Source: Nibribacter ruber | GTDB taxonomy: Bacteria; Bacteroidota; Bacteroidia; Cytophagales; Hymenobacteraceae | Direction: 5' to 3' | Length of the DNA: 64,000 bases | Assembly (NCBI RefSeq): GCF_009913235.1 | Contig: NZ_CP047897.1 | Location: 248,001-312,000, forward strand | Shown here: positions 39,276 through 47,672 of the stretch, piece by piece | How positions within the stretch are numbered: position 1 is the stretch's first letter | How the letters are laid out: the number at the start of each line of letters is the position of its first letter | Notes under the pieces: model-generated | The model's database searches: none | The model's input: only the letters and a program-made list of their open reading frames with translations | What the model was told of the DNA's origin: nothing | Position numbers and translations under genes: made by a program

Positions 39276-41066
39276 TTATTTATGCAGCCCGTTATTGAAG
39301 GCTGGCGTTTTGTGATAGTCTCTGAACTCCAAGTCTTCAATGGCCTTGCCAGCCAAGGAGGCATCTGCCTGCACGGCCAGTTTCAAATGCTGGGTGATCA
39401 AGGCTTCGTTTTTAGTTCTAGCGCCAATCACCGCCAGCAGGTAATGAGTGGCCGCATCATAGGGCTTTTGCTCTAAGACTTTCTGAGCATGGGAGGTGGC
39501 TCCTTCATAGTTTTCTTTCAGGAAATACAGGAGGGCGCGGTTGAATTGGGCAGCATGTCCCTCTCCGGCATAGGCCAGGCTGGCGGCGGCATCATCATAC
39601 TGACCCACTTCCAATTCCAGTGCGGCCTTGTCTGTGAAAAGCTGGTGCAAGACTGGCAAAGGACCGCCCAATCGTACGCCGTAGTTGTAGTTGTGGAGGG
39701 CTTCCAGTTCATCGCCGTGCTGGTGGTGGGCAATGGCCAGATTGTAAAACAATTGAGCGGTTGGTTGGCGGTGGGCTGCATACCGGAAATTCAGGATGGC
39801 GTTTTCCAGCAGGCTTTGTTTGGCTTTGGGTTTTAGTTCTTTCTGAGCTTGCTCCAGGTAAATCATGCCCAGGTTGTTCAGAGCGCGCCATTGCATGTGG
39901 GTAGCCACGGCTATTTCATACATTTTCTTTTTTTCGGCGAGCAAGGGGGTGAGGGTCGCCGCGTACTGCATCTCCTCGGGGGTTAGTTGGTCGGTGTTGG
40001 TTTTGTTTTCTACAATCTTGCGAGCCAGCAGGTAAATCTCATAATCCTTGCGGGGGTTAGGCACATAGTCTACCGTCACCTGCGCATAACGTAGTACCGG
40101 GTACACGTACATTTCCAGATACTCATAAGCCGGCAAGGTGCGCAGTTGTTCTTCCTTTTCGGCAAAGGTGCCTTTGCTCTGTACAATGTTCGTGATCTGG
40201 GCTATCTGGTCTTTGGGCAAGGCTGAGTTCTGGATCCGTTCTAAGAAGGTGTCCCACTGCAACTGCCGGGAGGTGACGGCGAAGGCCACTTCCTTGGGAT
40301 TGTTCACGTAAGACTCGGCGTTCAGTTTCTGCTTGATGTATTTTTCCAGGGCGGAGGCTCTTTTGGCGGCGAGGTGGCGTTCAGAGGTTTCTTCTTTCTC
40401 TGGGGAGTGCACCCCCAGAATCTCCACCTTGCTGGTCTTTTTGTTGGACAGGATGAAATCATCCAGCAGCTTGATGTTGGTGCCTTCGGCCTGCCGGAGG
40501 TTGGCAGAGCCCTGGTCAAAGAAGATGGTGAAAGTGAGTGGGTCTTTGCTCTCGTTCTTGTATTCGCCGGGCATATATTCTGCCGCAAACGCGTGCTTTA
40601 CCAGGGTTGCCGTGGTTCTAATGCCGGGTGCCAGAATGACTGGTTTGGTGTAGCGTACCTTGCCTTTGGGATTGGTCAAAACACCCTGCGCCATGAGATT
40701 GCCTCGGGCCTTGGACGGCGTATAGGGAAACCCGAACGAGCGCTGCATATACGCCTTGCCATCCGCGAAATTATATTCGCCAAAATCAAAGCCAAGGGAG
40801 CCCACATGCTCCTGCACGTCTTTGCTGTTCTTGTAGTAGATGCGAATGCCGTAGCGGTAATCTTCCTTGAGCAAGTGTTGAGGCACCTCGGCTTTCACTT
40901 CTACGGGTACCAACTGGCCCCGGGTCATGAGCACTTTTGGATCTACCGTAAGCGTTTGCTGCCGCTCCAGTTTCTTGGCCAGTTTTGAGAAGGTGCAGCC
41001 GCTGCTGGCACACAATAAAAGAAGCACTAAAACGGTTTGAGTAGAGCGGAGAAAAAGTTGGGGCAT
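39276..41066 (-). CDS. Lipoprotein with OmpA-like and TPR domains
   Basis: 596 residues. Type II signal peptide (VLVLLLLCASSGC, lipid-anchored Cys ~24). Residues ~40-170 are beta-rich. Residues ~175-270 show an OmpA-C-like start (TFTIFFDQGSANLRQAEGTNIKLLDDFI, VEILGVHSPEKEETSERHLAAKRASALEKYI), which may touch peptidoglycan. From ~380 onward TPR-type helix pairs occur (AVATHMQWRALNNLGMIYLEQA; QPTAQLFYNLAIAHHQHGDELEALHNYNYG; YLKENYEGATSHAQKVLEQKPYDAATHYL...). The layout recalls Bacteroidota outer-membrane assembly or T9SS accessory lipoproteins, but no specific family is claimed. Confidence 0.78.
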   Translation of the reverse strand: MPQLFLRSTQTVLVLLLLCASSGCTFSKLAKKLERQQTLTVDPKVLMTRGQLVPVEVKAEVPQHLLKEDYRYGIRIYYKNSKDVQEHVGSLGFDFGEYNFADGKAYMQRSFGFPYTPSKARGNLMAQGVLTNPKGKVRYTKPVILAPGIRTTATLVKHAFAAEYMPGEYKNESKDPLTFTIFFDQGSANLRQAEGTNIKLLDDFILSNKKTSKVEILGVHSPEKEETSERHLAAKRASALEKYIKQKLNAESYVNNPKEVAFAVTSRQLQWDTFLERIQNSALPKDQIAQITNIVQSKGTFAEKEEQLRTLPAYEYLEMYVYPVLRYAQVTVDYVPNPRKDYEIYLLARKIVENKTNTDQLTPEEMQYAATLTPLLAEKKKMYEIAVATHMQWRALNNLGMIYLEQAQKELKPKAKQSLLENAILNFRYAAHRQPTAQLFYNLAIAHHQHGDELEALHNYNYGVRLGGPLPVLHQLFTDKAALELEVGQYDDAAASLAYAGEGHAAQFNRALLYFLKENYEGATSHAQKVLEQKPYDAATHYLLAVIGARTKNEALITQHLKLAVQADASLAGKAIEDLEFRDYHKTPAFNNGLHK

Positions 41067-41111
41067 ATCTAAAAGTAGAAAAATATCGTATAATACGGCC
41101 TACAGCGTCAT

Positions 41112-41119
41112 CAAAGATA
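41112..41119 (-). promoter_or_regulatory. Candidate -7 element of the TPR lipoprotein gene
   Basis: TATCTTTG on the minus strand, 45 bp before the ATG; the same octamer as in the ffs promoter. No -33 TTG at the normal distance. Confidence 0.5.
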
Positions 41120-41199
41120 CACCAGCCACCATTTTGGGTCCGTTTAAGGATTGATTCGCTTTAAAAATAAGTATCTTAGGCATCCTAATAATCACTACC

Positions 41200-41418
41200 A
41201 TGAAACAAGTGCAGTATTTCTTAGAAAGCCAGGCCTTTGGAGTGTGTACGAAACTGGGGGAGAAGCTGGGCTTTGCCACCAGCAGCATACGTCTGTCCTT
41301 TATCTACCTTTCCTTTTTAACGTTCGGCTCACCGGTTATCGTCTACCTGATCATGGCCTTCTGGCTGAACGTGCGCAAGCATTTACGCCGGGAGCGCAGC
41401 ACCATCTGGGACGTGTAG
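41200..41418 (+). CDS. PspC-domain membrane protein
   Basis: 72 residues, one PspC domain: an N-terminal amphipathic stretch (VQYFLESQAFGVCTKLGEKLG), then IRLSFIYLSFLTFGSPVIVYLIMAFWL as two close hydrophobic segments with the typical 'R.xF' and 'P...Y' positions. PspC proteins are membrane-stress sensors in proteobacteria. Stand-alone mini-PspC proteins are common in Bacteroidota and their role is unclear. Its last 36 bp overlap the 3' end of the convergent GT2 gene, so convergent transcripts would be complementary there. Confidence 0.85.
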   Translation: MKQVQYFLESQAFGVCTKLGEKLGFATSSIRLSFIYLSFLTFGSPVIVYLIMAFWLNVRKHLRRERSTIWDV

Positions 41419-42438
41419 GTCTTTAAACGTCTTTCTCCCTTTAATAAAATATTGCCAGACCACGCTGTGGCCGTACCAACCGGTCAGTTGCGTGGTTTCC
41501 TTTTTTACAGGCAAGGCCTGTCGCTTTTCCTTCCAGTACGCACCCTTCTGGCCGAAGAACTCACGGTGCGCCTTCCAAATAGCTTGCACTTGCTTCCATT
41601 GCCCCTTTAAGAGAAACTGCACCGCGGCTACGCCGTCCAACACCAACCGGGTATAAAAGATTTTGTTCAGCTCTTTGTCAGACAGGTTCTTGTAGAGCAG
41701 GGCCGCGCCGTTCCTGAAGTTAAGGAAGGTTTTTCTGGGGTTGTCTTTGGGCAGGGTGCCGCCGCCCACGTGGTAGACGGTGCTCTGGCCCTGGTAATAT
41801 ACCTGATAGCCTAAATTCTGAAAGCGCCAGCATAGGTCAATCTCTTCCATGTGGGCAAAAAAGGCTTTCTCCAGGCCCTGCGCCTGCCAATACGCACTGG
41901 CGCGCACCAGCATGCAGGCACCAGTGGCCCAAAAAACCGGAAGCGTGTCATCATACTGGCCACAGTCCTGCTCCAGGGAGTCAAAAATCCTGCCTCGGCA
42001 GAAAGGGTAGCCATATGCATCTAAAAAGCCCCCGGCGGCACCGGCATATTCAAAGTGCATGCGCTGGTAAAAAGACCTTATCTTGGGCTGACAGGCGGCA
42101 ATCTTGGGGTTTTGCTCCAGCAGGCTGACCATAGGCGGCAGCCAGTTGGGCGTCACTTCTACGTCTGAGTTGAGCAGCACATAATAGGTGGCTTCTACCT
42201 GTTTCAGAGCCTGGTTATAACCCTCACAAAAGCCCAAATTTTCTGGCAGTATGATCTGCCTCACTTTGGGGTAGTGCTCTGTCAGGAAGGCCACAGAATC
42301 ATCTGAAGAGTCATTGTCTGCCACGATGACCTCGGCCTCTGGACTGTTCTCCAGCACATTGGGCAAAAACTGCTCTAGCCAGCGGCGGCCGTTCCAGTTA
42401 AGGATGACCACCGCCACCGTAGGTTTCTTATAATCCAA
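41383..42438 (-). CDS. Family 2 glycosyltransferase
   Basis: 351 residues. VAVVILNWNGRRWLEQFLPNVL, VIVADNDSSDDSVAFL, NLGFCEGYNQAL, YVLLNSDVEVTPNWL (metal-binding DxE/DxD region) and FFAHMEEIDLCWRFQNLGY with the ED-like catalytic region define a rhamnosyltransferase-like GT2. The C-terminal ~100 residues are basic and hydrophobic. It starts with TTG inside ybaB (11-bp overlap), indicating coupling to that gene. Acceptor unknown. Confidence 0.9.
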   Translation of the reverse strand: MDYKKPTVAVVILNWNGRRWLEQFLPNVLENSPEAEVIVADNDSSDDSVAFLTEHYPKVRQIILPENLGFCEGYNQALKQVEATYYVLLNSDVEVTPNWLPPMVSLLEQNPKIAACQPKIRSFYQRMHFEYAGAAGGFLDAYGYPFCRGRIFDSLEQDCGQYDDTLPVFWATGACMLVRASAYWQAQGLEKAFFAHMEEIDLCWRFQNLGYQVYYQGQSTVYHVGGGTLPKDNPRKTFLNFRNGAALLYKNLSDKELNKIFYTRLVLDGVAAVQFLLKGQWKQVQAIWKAHREFFGQKGAYWKEKRQALPVKKETTQLTGWYGHSVVWQYFIKGRKTFKDLHVPDGAALPA

Positions 42439-42763
42439 AGCCGCTCAAGTCTAAGCCAGGTATGTTAGGCAGCATGCCCGAGGTGTGTTTTTTTAGCTCT
42501 TCCTGGGCTTTTTCGCCGGCGTCTGCCAATGCCTTGTTCACGGCGGCCACCACCAAGTCAGACAGCATTTCGCGGTCTTCGGGCTTTAGAAGGTTGTCGT
42601 CAATCTCAATTTTCAAGATGCGCTTTTCTCCGTTGGCCGTGGCTTTCACCATGCCGCCGCCGGCCTCTGCAGAGACGGTAATGTGCTTGAGATTTTCCTG
42701 GGCCTCTTTCATTTTGGCCTGCATCTCTTTCACCTTGCCCATCATTCCCATCATATCAAACAT
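42428..42763 (-). CDS. YbaB/EbfC family nucleoid-associated protein
   Basis: 111 residues. MFDMMGMMGKVKEMQAKMKEAQ is the typical Met/Lys-rich N-terminal helix. ITVSAEAGGGMVKATANGEKRILKIEIDD is the family core, and DLVVAAVNKALADAGEKAQEEL the C-terminal helix. Homodimeric tweezer-like DNA-binding protein, here followed by an overlapping GT2 gene rather than the dnaX/recR pair seen in many bacteria. A consensus promoter lies ~100 bp upstream. Confidence 0.92.
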   Translation of the reverse strand: MFDMMGMMGKVKEMQAKMKEAQENLKHITVSAEAGGGMVKATANGEKRILKIEIDDNLLKPEDREMLSDLVVAAVNKALADAGEKAQEELKKHTSGMLPNIPGLDLSGFGL

Positions 42764-42860
42764 AGTATCTCCTTTCTATTTAATGAAGGCAGGAAGCACC
42801 CGCCTGTAATGTAAACTAACGCGAACGAGCCAAAAGAGATGGCCGCTGCCGTTGTCAGGC

Positions 42861-42890
42861 CAAAAGTACAGCCTGAAACATACTTTTCAA
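42861..42890 (-). promoter_or_regulatory. Promoter of the ybaB-GT2 operon
   Basis: On the minus strand TTG (42890-42888), 19 bp, then TACTTTTG (42868-42861): full match to the Bacteroidota consensus. The leader would be ~95 nt. Confidence 0.75.
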
Positions 42891-42907
42891 ACCATCACTC
42901 TGTCTGT

Positions 42908-42945
42908 CGTTTTTGGCCTGTTTTCCAGAAAACAGGCTAAAAACG
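42908..42945. repeat. 38-bp palindromic repeat, copy 20 (near-perfect)
   Basis: CGTTTTTGGCCTGTTTTCC / AGAAAACAGGCTAAAAACG: only two mispairs. Its end is 1 bp from the stop codon of the T9SS-type gene. Confidence 0.97.
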
Positions 42946-42946
42946 C

Positions 42947-44581
42947 TCATCGTACCAGAGTAACGGGGCCGCTCTTGGTCAGGCGCTGGCCGTTCACGTC
43001 TGTGGCTTCAAACCTATACAAATACGTGCCCGCCGGTGCCGGTTTGCCTTGATATGTGCCGTCCCATCCTTTGGTAAAGTCCTTGCTCTCAAAAATCACC
43101 TGCCCCCAGCGGTTGAGCACCTGCAAAGTAAACGTGCTGGCAAACTTACCAATAGCCCTGAACGTGTCATTAAGCCCGTCATTGTTAGGGGTAAACGCCG
43201 ATGGAAAGTAAAACTGAAACGCCTGCTCCACGCTGGCCGTGTTGGAATAACTTTGGTACGATGCGTTTTTGGCCTTAGACAGGAGCCGGTACGTAAGGCG
43301 TTGGAAGCGTTCCTGTGGTTGCACGTCTACATACACCTGCCCTGTGACCGGAGTGGTCCAATACACTTGCCCTTGCTCATCTAAGAGCTCCAGCGTTTGC
43401 TGTTCTACGCCCTCAGGGAAGCCTTCATACGTAGTCCAGGCCAAGCGTACCTGCTCGTTTTGCTGACTTTCTGCGGTGAGAATGACAGGGCAGGCGGTGT
43501 TGCTTCTGGCCGAAGTGATGTTGCAAGAGTCAGTGTAGGTGGTTTGGTAGCAGGGCTTGAGCGAAAGATTTGCCAGTGAAGCATCAACGGCGTTTTTAGG
43601 CTGTTTTTCGAAAATAAGGCCAAAAACGCCCGAGCTCTGGCTGCGGTAAATGCTTTGATCCTTAAATGTTTCCTGGGCGGGCACCATTGTTTCTACCTGT
43701 ACTTGGTTCTGCAGGTTAAAGCTCACCAGCAGCAAAGGCGCCGCTGGCGGAGTAGTTCCTGTGGTTGTCACCTGCACTGGAAGCGAAACACTCAGGCTTC
43801 CGTTCTGCAACAGAGTCACTAACTGGTATGTGTAGGTCCGTCCGCAGGCCACCTGAGCATCTGTGTAGGATCTCTGGGCAGGAACTAGGTTTTGCAAGGG
43901 CTGGCCGCCGCGCAGCAGTTGGTAGTTGACCACGTTGCCGGGACTTGGGTTGGGTTGCCAGGTCAGCAGATTTTGCCGGTCACCGGCGGTTACTTGCAGT
44001 TCTTGGGTACAAACAGTATTGGAGATGATGTTTTCCTGCCCGGTACAAACATTAATGACGCGCACTCTAAAACAGCCAGAGGAGGAGGCCAGGGTAATGG
44101 AGTGCTCGCTCTGCCCAATTGGAACTCTGGCCAGTGTGGTGACCGGCGTAAACGCACCTGAAGGAGAAGCCGCCTGCTCTACCAACACGTCATTCACCGC
44201 ACTGGATTGAATCTGTAGTTGAAGGCCCCGCGGCTGCAGCGCCAGTTTTTGAAGGACGGGCGGTGAGGAGGGAACGCCTGCTTTGACCTCAAAGGTCCTC
44301 TCGCAGAGCGTACTACTTACGTTTTTGAGTTGCGTGACGGTGTACGTACCCGGCTCTGTGAACGTGAATGACGTCTGCTTCGCGTTGAAATCCAAGCCGT
44401 TGCTTTTGTCAAAGTCATAGTACTCTGTGCCACCGGTGGTATTGTCCTTGAAGGTGATGCGCTGGCCCACGCAAAACGTCTCTACTACCTGATTCTGTTC
44501 ATTGTAGGCTAAAAAGCATTGGGCTTGAACGTTAAATGCCCAGCCACACATTATGAACAAAATCAGTAACAGGTTTCTCAC
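42947..44581 (-). CDS. T9SS-exported protein with type B (gliding-motility-associated) C-terminal domain
   Basis: 544 residues from a GTG that overlaps the hutH stop. Signal peptide MRNLLLILFIMCGWAFNVQAQ; a PKD-like domain ~20-110 (VETFCVGQRITFKDNTTGG, FTFTEPGTYTVTQLKN); then Ig/FN3-like repeats; the last ~85 residues are the gliding_CTERM (TIGR04131-like) sorting domain starting FPSAFTPNNDGLNDTFRAIG and containing NRWGQVIFESKDFTKGWDG. It should be exported by the type IX system and attached at the surface. At residues ~318-331 a palindrome copy is translated in frame as GVFGLIFEKQPKNA, in a loop between repeats. Confidence 0.88.
   Translation of the reverse strand: MRNLLLILFIMCGWAFNVQAQCFLAYNEQNQVVETFCVGQRITFKDNTTGGTEYYDFDKSNGLDFNAKQTSFTFTEPGTYTVTQLKNVSSTLCERTFEVKAGVPSSPPVLQKLALQPRGLQLQIQSSAVNDVLVEQAASPSGAFTPVTTLARVPIGQSEHSITLASSSGCFRVRVINVCTGQENIISNTVCTQELQVTAGDRQNLLTWQPNPSPGNVVNYQLLRGGQPLQNLVPAQRSYTDAQVACGRTYTYQLVTLLQNGSLSVSLPVQVTTTGTTPPAAPLLLVSFNLQNQVQVETMVPAQETFKDQSIYRSQSSGVFGLIFEKQPKNAVDASLANLSLKPCYQTTYTDSCNITSARSNTACPVILTAESQQNEQVRLAWTTYEGFPEGVEQQTLELLDEQGQVYWTTPVTGQVYVDVQPQERFQRLTYRLLSKAKNASYQSYSNTASVEQAFQFYFPSAFTPNNDGLNDTFRAIGKFASTFTLQVLNRWGQVIFESKDFTKGWDGTYQGKPAPAGTYLYRFEATDVNGQRLTKSGPVTLVR
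43591..43628. repeat. 38-bp palindromic repeat, copy 21, inserted in frame within a gene
   Basis: CGTTTTTAGGCTGTTTTTC / GAAAATAAGGCCAAAAACG, fully recognisable. Read on the coding strand it gives VFGLIFEKQPKN with no stop and no frame change in the surrounding domains. Confidence 0.93.
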
Positions 44582-46083
44582 GCGGTCAAGTCTTGGAATG
44601 GGAATTGCCGTAAAAACAGCACACTGGCCTGAATATCATCATGCAACACGCGGTCTTTGTCTAAAGCTGGTACCTGGTTTCTGTAGGCGCTCAATAGTTT
44701 TTCCAGGGCGGGTGATGTACGACCAGGGCCTCTGAATTCCATGGCCTGTGCGGCGGTCATCAGCTCAATGGCCAACACGCGCTCTACATTCTCCAGCACT
44801 TTGTACGCTTTGGTAGCCGCGTTGGCGCCCATGCTCACGTGGTCTTCCTGCCCGTTTGAAGAGACAATAGAATCTACGCTGGCCGGGGTGCACAATTGCT
44901 TTGTCTGACTAACGATGGAGGCCGCCGTGTATTGCGGAATCATTAAGCCAGAATTAAGCCCCGGATTGGACACCAGGAAGTGCGGCAGACCTCTCTGCCC
45001 AGAGATGAGTTGATAGGTGCGGCGCTCTGAAATGCTGCCCCATTCGGCTAGGGCTATACTGAAGAAATCCAGCGCCAAGGCCAAGGGCTGCCCGTGGAAG
45101 TTACCGCCGGAGATGATTAAGTCCTCGTCTGGGAAGATGTTGGGATTGTCCGTCACGGAGTTCATTTCACGGGTAATCACCTGCTCCACGTAGACCAGGG
45201 CATCCAGACTGGCGCCATGCACCTGCGGTACGCACCGGAAGGAATAAGGGTCCTGCACGTGTTGCTTGGGCTGCTGCTGCAACTCGCTTCCTTCCAACAA
45301 CCTTAAAATAGTAGCCGCAGATGTCAACTGTCCTGCATGCGGACGCACCTGATGGATGAAGGGTAGAAATGGATCTGATTTGCCATCGAAGGCTTCCAGG
45401 GAAAGGGCCGCCAACACGTCTGCAGCGGCGGCGATCTGGCGGGCGCGCAAGCACAGCAACACGCCATACGCGTTCATGAACTGCGTGCCATTCAACAAAG
45501 CCAATCCTTCCTTGGCCTGTAATTGAATCGGGCTCCAGCTGAAGATGTCCAACACCTCATGGCCCTTCAGTTTAAAGTCCTGGAAACGCACTTTGCCTAA
45601 GCCTAAAAGCGGCAGGCACAAATGGGCCAAGGGAGCCAGGTCGCCGCTGGCACCCAGAGAGCCTTGTTGGTAGACTACGGGGTAAATATCGCGGTTGTAA
45701 AAAGAAATGAGCCTGTTGACGGTGGCCAGTTGTACGCCACTGTGCCCGTAAGCTAGGGACTGCACCTTGAGAAGAAGCATGATTTTGACCACCTCGGCGG
45801 GTACCTCGTCTCCTGTGCCACAGGCATGTGACATCATAAGATTGCGCTGCAATTCTTCCAGGCTGTCATGGCCAATGGTGGTGTTGCACAAAGACCCGAA
45901 ACCCGTGTTGATGCCGTACACCGGCTCTTGCGACTGGGCCAGGCGCTGGTGCAGGTAGTCAAAGCAGTGCGTAATGCGTTGCTCTGCCTCTTGAGACAAG
46001 CCCAGCGTTAGGTTACCACGCAAAACCTGACCAATCTGGTCCAGGGAGAAAGGGGCCGGGGAGATGAGGTGCTGGTCAGGCAT
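44578..46083 (-). CDS. hutH: Histidine ammonia-lyase
   Basis: 501 residues of the MIO (methylidene-imidazolone) lyase family. The Ala-Ser-Gly that forms the prosthetic group is in QGSLGASGDLAPLAHL. Also GINTGFGSL (near the active-site Tyr loop), NLMMSHACGTGD, TDNPNIFPDEDLIISGGNFHGQPLA, and SSNGQEDHVSMGANAATKA. The His/Gln context (SMGAN) fits histidine rather than Phe/Tyr lyases. It deaminates histidine to urocanate, the first step of histidine degradation. Other hut genes are not in the window. The start codon overlaps the hisS stop (TAATG), so it is translationally coupled to histidyl-tRNA synthetase. Confidence 0.93.
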   Translation of the reverse strand: MPDQHLISPAPFSLDQIGQVLRGNLTLGLSQEAEQRITHCFDYLHQRLAQSQEPVYGINTGFGSLCNTTIGHDSLEELQRNLMMSHACGTGDEVPAEVVKIMLLLKVQSLAYGHSGVQLATVNRLISFYNRDIYPVVYQQGSLGASGDLAPLAHLCLPLLGLGKVRFQDFKLKGHEVLDIFSWSPIQLQAKEGLALLNGTQFMNAYGVLLCLRARQIAAAADVLAALSLEAFDGKSDPFLPFIHQVRPHAGQLTSAATILRLLEGSELQQQPKQHVQDPYSFRCVPQVHGASLDALVYVEQVITREMNSVTDNPNIFPDEDLIISGGNFHGQPLALALDFFSIALAEWGSISERRTYQLISGQRGLPHFLVSNPGLNSGLMIPQYTAASIVSQTKQLCTPASVDSIVSSNGQEDHVSMGANAATKAYKVLENVERVLAIELMTAAQAMEFRGPGRTSPALEKLLSAYRNQVPALDKDRVLHDDIQASVLFLRQFPFQDLTA

Positions 46084-47465
46084 TAGGCAGAAAAATAGGT
46101 TTGAAGGTGGTCAATGATTTCAGCGAGCGTTAAACGCTGTTGCTCACCGGTGCGCATGTTGCGCAGGTTCAGAAGGCTGGTGTCCATTTCCTCAGAGCCT
46201 ATCAAGAGCACAAACGGAATCTGCTTCTGATCTGCGTACGCCATCTGTTTTTTAAGCTTGGTGGAGTCTGGGTACAACTCGGTTGAGATGCCCATAGTGC
46301 GCAACGCTTGTAACACCGGCAAGGCGTAGCGCATGGATTCTTCGTCAAAGTTAGCGATGAGCACTTGCGTGATGGTCTGGCTGCCTTCTGGGAACAGGTT
46401 GAGTTCTTCCAGCACGTCAAAAATGCGGTCCACGCCAAACGAGAAGCCCACGCCAGACACGCCCGGCAGGCCAAACATACCCGTCAGGTTATCATAGCGG
46501 CCGCCACCACTAATGGAGCCCATCTGCGCGTTGTTCACCTTTACTTCAAAGATGCAGCCGGTGTAGTAAGATAGGCCGCGGGCCAGGGTTACGTCCAGTT
46601 GGAGTTTGGCTTGCTTTACCTCAAAGCTCTGCAAGAAACTGAGCATGCTCCTGATGTCTTTCAAGCCGCGCTTGCCTTCCTCAGAATTTTGCAGCAGCGC
46701 GTCTAACTTTGGAAGCAAATCATCAATAGCTCCGGTCAATGCCAGTACGGGTTGCAGGTTATTGATGGCGTCTTGCGTAAAGCCTTTTTGTAACAACTCC
46801 TGGTTCACGGCGTCCTGGCCAATCTTGTCTAGCTTGTCAATGGCCACGCATAGATCAGCCTCGCGGCCGCTGGCGCCAATGGCTTCGGCAATGCCGGCTA
46901 GCAAGCCGCGGTGGTTGAATTTGATGGTAAAGTCATCCAGGCCCAGGGTGCTCAGAACCTCATCCATCATAAGAATGATTTCAGCTTCGCAGAGCAGGGA
47001 GTTGGTGCCCACTACGTCGGCGTCGCATTGGTAGAACTCGCGATACCGGCCTCGTTGCGGACGATCGGCCCGCCATACGGGCTGAATCTGGTAGCGCTTG
47101 AACGGGAAGGCCACCTCATTGCGGTTCATGACTACGTAGCGCGCAAACGGCACGGTGAGGTCATAGCGCAGGGCCTTTTCAGAGATTTTGGGCGTGAGCG
47201 GTTTAGAGCCTTTTTCCAGGTCCTGCGGCGTGATTTTTCCGGCGAAGTCTCCCGAATTGAGAATTTTAAAAATAAGTTGGTCTCCTTCGTCGCCGTATTT
47301 GCCGGTGAGGACAGACAGGTTTTCCATGGCCGGCGTTTCTAGCGGCAGAAACCCGAATTTCTCAAACGTGCGCTTGATGACGGAGAAGATATAGTTGCGT
47401 TTCACCACCGTGGCGGGCCCAAAATCACGGGTGCCCTTCGGGATGCTTGGTTTGTCTTTGCTCAT
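46083..47465 (-). CDS. hisS: Histidine--tRNA ligase
   Basis: ~460-residue class II aminoacyl-tRNA synthetase. Start MSKDKPSIPKGTRDF (motif 1 region), chosen over a TTG two codons upstream. Motif 2 VWRADRPQRGRYREFYQCDADVVG, the histidine-specific LARGLSYYTGCIFEV, motif 3 GGGRYDNLTGMFG...GVGFSFGVDRI, and a C-terminal anticodon-binding domain (VLIANFDEESMRYALPVLQALR...). It charges tRNA-His with histidine. First gene of an operon that continues with hutH and a T9SS cargo gene. Confidence 0.96.
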   Translation of the reverse strand: MSKDKPSIPKGTRDFGPATVVKRNYIFSVIKRTFEKFGFLPLETPAMENLSVLTGKYGDEGDQLIFKILNSGDFAGKITPQDLEKGSKPLTPKISEKALRYDLTVPFARYVVMNRNEVAFPFKRYQIQPVWRADRPQRGRYREFYQCDADVVGTNSLLCEAEIILMMDEVLSTLGLDDFTIKFNHRGLLAGIAEAIGASGREADLCVAIDKLDKIGQDAVNQELLQKGFTQDAINNLQPVLALTGAIDDLLPKLDALLQNSEEGKRGLKDIRSMLSFLQSFEVKQAKLQLDVTLARGLSYYTGCIFEVKVNNAQMGSISGGGRYDNLTGMFGLPGVSGVGFSFGVDRIFDVLEELNLFPEGSQTITQVLIANFDEESMRYALPVLQALRTMGISTELYPDSTKLKKQMAYADQKQIPFVLLIGSEEMDTSLLNLRNMRTGEQQRLTLAEIIDHLQTYFSA

Positions 47466-47544
47466 GGTCAAATGGGTAAGTCCGCGAAGATAGCAAAAAC
47501 CCGTGAGTTGGCAGGGCCGGGCGGTTGTATGGTGCCATGAACTT

Positions 47545-47582
47545 CGTTTTTGGACTGTTTTCCAGAAAAGAGCCTAAAAACG
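47545..47582. repeat. 38-bp palindromic repeat, copy 22
   Basis: CGTTTTTGGACTGTTTTCC / AGAAAAGAGCCTAAAAACG, in the divergent gap between hisS and a GT2 gene. Confidence 0.95.
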
Positions 47583-47672
47583 GCGGCACACCATTCTCGA
47601 GGAAATGTAGGGTGTAGAAGGGAGTGCACAGGATTTAGTACCTTCACGCTCCCGTTTTGAATTTGCTACGCC

